A DNA stretch of 64,000 nt from Salinibacterium sp. SWN248 (GTDB lineage: Bacteria; Actinomycetota; Actinomycetes; Actinomycetales; Microbacteriaceae), in assembly GCF_015864575.1 (NCBI RefSeq), contig NZ_JADYWW010000001.1:868001-932000 (forward strand), given 5' to 3'. The stretch's first letter is position 1. Each line of letters starts with the position of its first letter. Positions 61,154 to 64,000 of the stretch are shown here, in pieces. The notes below the pieces were generated by a model, which ran no database searches, had not been told where the DNA came from, and worked only from the letters and a program-made list of their open reading frames with translations. A program made the translations under genes and the position numbers.

Positions 61154-62464
61154 ATGAGAAAACCCTCTTCTTCAGCATCGCGGCGCTTAGCAAGTATTGC
61201 CGTGACTGCAACTGCCGCTCTGGTGCTTGCGGGGTGTAGCGCGAGTCAAGGCGCTACGACCCTCGACCCCGAAGCGGATGTCACGCTCACGTGGTGGACG
61301 GGGCAGACGGATGACGCGCAGAAGACTTTGGAAGCCCTCGCCGCTGAATTTGAAGAGGACCACCCCAACGTGACGATCGATGTGTCGCCGGGCTCGTCCT
61401 CAACTGAGGAGCTGCTGCAGAAGCTCTCCGCCGGTTTCGCTGGGAACAGTTACCCCGATATTTCCTATTCTTTCGGAGCCTGGGCGAGTCAGCTCGAAAG
61501 CTCCGGCCGCACGCTCGACATTACGGAACAAGTGGCGGATCCTGCTGTCAAGTGGGAGGAGTTCTCCGAGTCAGCGCGTCAAACGACGCAACCGACTGGG
61601 GACAAAACGATCGGGTTCCCGGCGATCGTCGATAACCTCTCTCTCATCTATAACGAGACCGTCTTCGATGCCGCTGGCGTCGCCTACCCGACGGACGATT
61701 GGTCGTGGGACGACTTCCGCGATGCTGCTGCGAAGCTTACGGATGCTGCGACTGACACCTACGGCTACGCCTATTCGGTGTCTGGTTCAGAAGAGACCAC
61801 GTGGCAGTTCTGGCCACACCTGTGGCAGGAGGGTGGAGAGATCCTTGGTGATGACGGTCTGGCCGCTTTCGATTCCGACGCGGGAGTTCGTGCTCTCACG
61901 CTCTTGCGCGACATGGCGATCGACGACAAGAGCATCTACCTTGACCAAACCGATACTAAGTTCGCGCAGCTCTTTGCGAGCGACCGCATCGGAATGATGA
62001 CCTCTGGTCCGTGGCAGTTGTACGACCTCACGGTCGCAGCCACCGACTACGGGGTAGTGCAGCTTCCGGGAACAGACGGCGATCACCAGACCGTGTCCGG
62101 CCCAGACATCTGGGCTTTGTTTGACCACGATGACAAGAATCGTGAGTACTGGACCTTCGAGTTCACGAACTGGCTCACGTCAGCGGAACAGGATGAACGG
62201 TGGAATGTCGCTCTGGGCAACCTCCCGATTCGCTCCTCGGAGATCGACTCTGCGGCATTCGCCGAACAGGTTGAGGCTTACCCCGGACTTGACGTTATGG
62301 CCGCGAACAACGACAACGCTCTCCAAGCCCGCCCCACAGTTGAGGGCTACGTCGGCCTGTCGGAATCAATCGGCAACGCCATTTCCGAAGTGCTTCAAGG
62401 TAAGGGCGAGCCGAAGACTGCTCTCGAAGAAGCAGCAGCCGACGCCAACGATTCACTCCAGTAG
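61154..62464 (+). CDS. ABC sugar-binding lipoprotein (family 1)
   Basis: A 436-residue extracellular binding protein. The lipobox is LAGC (Cys28) after a basic N-terminus. The mature part starts LTWWTGQTDDAQKTLEALAAEFEEDHPNV-like and shows the family patterns GFPAIVDNLSLIYNETVFDAAG and FASDRIGMMTSGPWQ, with a C-terminal ALEEAAADAN end. It should capture an oligosaccharide or sugar for the two permeases after it. The specificity is probably that of the GH4/SIS enzymes. AGGAG lies 7 bases before ATG 61154. No ATPase gene is in view; many such importers share MsiK. Confidence 0.92.
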   Translation: MRKPSSSASRRLASIAVTATAALVLAGCSASQGATTLDPEADVTLTWWTGQTDDAQKTLEALAAEFEEDHPNVTIDVSPGSSSTEELLQKLSAGFAGNSYPDISYSFGAWASQLESSGRTLDITEQVADPAVKWEEFSESARQTTQPTGDKTIGFPAIVDNLSLIYNETVFDAAGVAYPTDDWSWDDFRDAAAKLTDAATDTYGYAYSVSGSEETTWQFWPHLWQEGGEILGDDGLAAFDSDAGVRALTLLRDMAIDDKSIYLDQTDTKFAQLFASDRIGMMTSGPWQLYDLTVAATDYGVVQLPGTDGDHQTVSGPDIWALFDHDDKNREYWTFEFTNWLTSAEQDERWNVALGNLPIRSSEIDSAAFAEQVEAYPGLDVMAANNDNALQARPTVEGYVGLSESIGNAISEVLQGKGEPKTALEEAAADANDSLQ

Positions 62465-62486
62465 CCAGTCGGAATAGAAGGAAATC

Positions 62487-63428
62487 ATGACAACGAGACC
62501 GTTGCTGAAGCCGCCCCTCCGATCCCCAGGTGTGCAGCGCGCGCAGCGGTCTCGTCGTCGTTTTCGTGACGACCTGAGTGGTTGGCTTTTCGTCGCACCA
62601 GCGTCAATTCTGGTGCTGGGACTATCGTTCTTTCCCGCCGTCTGGTCGTTTATCCTCTCGCTGCAGGAATGGAATGGCTTCAGCGAACCTGAGTTCGTTG
62701 GTCTCGACAACTACTCCGCGCTCATTACGGATGACGACTTCGCTTCAGCGGTAATGCACACCGGTATCTACACGGCACTCTTTGTGCCGATGTCGGTGCT
62801 GGCAGGCCTCTTTCTCGCAGTGGCGCTTAACCGCAAGATCCGCTTCATCGGTTTGTACCGCACAGCAATTTTCGTGCCCTTCGTCGCCTCAGCAGCGGCG
62901 ACCGGAATTCTCTCGACCTACCTGTTCAACCCCCAATTCGGTTTGGTCAACAATGTGCTGCGTGTTCTCGGGCTTCCCGCCCAAGGATGGCTCGAGGACC
63001 AGACGCAGGCCATGTTCGTGATCGCGCTGATGTCGTTGTGGGGGCAAGCGGCCTTCACCACGGTGATCTATCTCGCCGCGTTGCAAGACGTGTCTCCCGA
63101 GCTTCTTGAAGCCTCTCGGCTCGACGGAGCTAACCCGTGGCAGTCGTTCTGGAGTGTCGTGTGGCCGTCGCTTCGCCCGGTCACCATTTTTGTGACGATC
63201 TGGCAAACTATTGGAGCTATCCAGCTCTTTGACCTTGTCTACACGACGACGCGAGGCGGGCCACTCGACGCCACCAAGACGATCGTTTACTACCTCTGGG
63301 AACAAGCGTTCCGCCGGCTCGAATTCGGCTACGGCTCAGCAGTGGCGTACGCCCTCTTCGCTCTCACTCTCGTTATCACCATCGGTGTCGTGTTGTATTC
63401 GCGTCGCCGAGGACAGGACGCATTCTGA
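62487..63428 (+). CDS. ABC sugar permease 1
   Basis: A 313-residue inner-membrane subunit with six helices after a basic cytoplasmic N-terminus. LFVAPASILVLGLSFFPAVWSF is the first helix and the EAA loop reads LEASRLDGANPWQSFWSVVWP, the contact site for the ATPase. It pairs with the next permease. It follows the binding protein by 22 bases, and its TGA shares a base with the next ATG. Confidence 0.93.
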   Translation: MTTRPLLKPPLRSPGVQRAQRSRRRFRDDLSGWLFVAPASILVLGLSFFPAVWSFILSLQEWNGFSEPEFVGLDNYSALITDDDFASAVMHTGIYTALFVPMSVLAGLFLAVALNRKIRFIGLYRTAIFVPFVASAAATGILSTYLFNPQFGLVNNVLRVLGLPAQGWLEDQTQAMFVIALMSLWGQAAFTTVIYLAALQDVSPELLEASRLDGANPWQSFWSVVWPSLRPVTIFVTIWQTIGAIQLFDLVYTTTRGGPLDATKTIVYYLWEQAFRRLEFGYGSAVAYALFALTLVITIGVVLYSRRRGQDAF

Positions 63429-64000
63429 TGACCGCCCTTGATTCGCGACCCACCGTCGATGAAGCTGTGCAGACCACGGTCGCCCCGGTTGCTCGCGCTC
63501 GAACTCCACGTCGGCGCCGAATGAGCGGATGGCACTTTGTGCTCGCTCCTATTGCCCTGCTCTTTCTCTTGCCATTCGTGCAGATGTTTATGGCATCAGT
63601 TTCTCCCGCCAAAGAGTTGGTGAGTTATCCGCCGCCATTCATTCCTTCCCGGATCGACTTCACCGGGTTCATCGCGCTCTTTCAGAACACCGACATCATG
63701 CTTTGGCTGCTCAACAGCACCATCGTGTCGGCGACGGCGATCGCTTCCCACCTCGTATTTTGTTCGTTGGCAGGCTACGGCTTCGCGCGCCTGACATTTC
63801 GGGGCAGGAACTTCGGAATCTTCGCCATTCTGGGCACCATCATGATCCCCACCCAGCTGCTCATGATCCCGACCTACGTGCTGTTCTCACGGTTAGGTCT
63901 CGTCGATGGGCTCGGAGCCGCAATCGTGCCCTGGCTTGCTACCGCGTTCGGGGTGTTTTTGATGCGCCAATTCTTCATGTCGCTTCCACGCGAGCTTGAG
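63428..64000 (+). CDS. ABC sugar permease 2, cut off by the window end
   Basis: The first 191 residues of a MalG-type permease. A long basic N-terminus (TPRRRRMSG, about 26-35) precedes the first helix (HFVLAPIALLFLLPFVQMF), and more helices follow, with GYGFARLTFRGR and MIPTQLLMIPTYVLFSRLGLVDG typical of the family. The frame runs off the window at FFMSLPREL, just before the EAA loop. ATG 63428 overlaps the previous stop by one base (TGATG). Confidence 0.92.
   Translation, partial: MTALDSRPTVDEAVQTTVAPVARARTPRRRRMSGWHFVLAPIALLFLLPFVQMFMASVSPAKELVSYPPPFIPSRIDFTGFIALFQNTDIMLWLLNSTIVSATAIASHLVFCSLAGYGFARLTFRGRNFGIFAILGTIMIPTQLLMIPTYVLFSRLGLVDGLGAAIVPWLATAFGVFLMRQFFMSLPRELE

Noticed and set aside
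1-64000. tRNA, rRNA, CRISPR or mobile elements
   Set aside because: I looked for cloverleaf-like T-loop words, repeated spacers, transposase motifs and flanking repeats and saw none.

Overview
The window looks like chromosomal DNA from an actinobacterium, most likely a Microbacteriaceae relative (Salinibacterium/Rhodoglobus/Cryobacterium-like). GC is roughly 60% by eye, GTG and TTG starts and leaderless-looking promoters are common, and genes are packed with many ATGA junctions. Gene pairs such as PcrA–RNB nuclease, DUF6350–purN–purH and a fused MrpA/B-led Mrp operon also fit. I see no rRNA, tRNA, CRISPR array, insertion sequence or phage genes. No gap between genes exceeds 300 bases.

Layout. 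0-6 kb: two small membrane proteins, a glycerophosphodiester phosphodiesterase, the PcrA/UvrD helicase and an RNB-family ribonuclease. 5.8-8.4 kb: a leftward NTF2-like protein, an AraC regulator and an MpaB-like (DUF2236) protein. 8.6-10.7 kb: sucCD with a strong terminator. 10.8-13.6 kb: leftward EamA exporter with its XRE-cupin regulator, then a DUF4166/SRPBCC-like pair. 13.9-17.5 kb: a large secreted subtilase. 17.6-21.7 kb: IclR regulator divergent from an aquaporin-dhaKLM operon for PEP-dependent dihydroxyacetone phosphorylation. 21.9-26.6 kb: DUF6350, purN, purH and a membrane-fused dimethylargininase-like protein. 26.8-30.4 kb: a heterodimeric ABC exporter. 30.4-33.5 kb: ATL-like repair protein, GNAT, icd and a YeeZ-like SDR protein. 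33.6-38.2 kb: a PknB-like kinase coupled to a lipoprotein, a PPOX-fold stress protein, a DUF2231-Rieske fusion, DUF805 and a potassium channel. 38.3-43 kb: a P1B-type ATPase with TPCP and QExxD motifs, facing a three-gene flavin electron-transfer set (membrane FNR fusion, ApbE, FMN-binding lipoprotein). 43-49.4 kb: a six-gene Mrp cation/proton antiporter operon. 49.7-54.3 kb: nagB, DUF1697, purU, an MFS transporter and nagA. 54.5-55.8 kb: glyA. 55.8-64 kb: a carbohydrate locus cut off by the window end.

How the genes fit together. The end of the window reads as one regulon. A DeoR repressor, a GH4 glycosidase, a class II sugar-bisphosphate aldolase, an amidohydrolase, a SIS sugar-phosphate isomerase/deaminase and an ABC sugar importer share a GATC-centred operator. 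The 9-mer AAACGATCA occurs three times, and only in the two divergent promoter regions of this locus. NagA and nagB each carry a DasR-like half-site upstream. Other control sites are a TATTCGA-N5-TCGAATA palindrome before the aquaporin-dha operon, three helically phased AGTGCA repeats before the XRE-cupin gene, and a perfect 20-base palindrome before icd. The most unusual protein architectures are the 4-TM dimethylargininase and the RnfD/NqrB-like membrane domain fused to a flavodoxin-reductase-type module beside ApbE and its probable lipoprotein substrate. All functions are read from sequence motifs and context; no database search was run.
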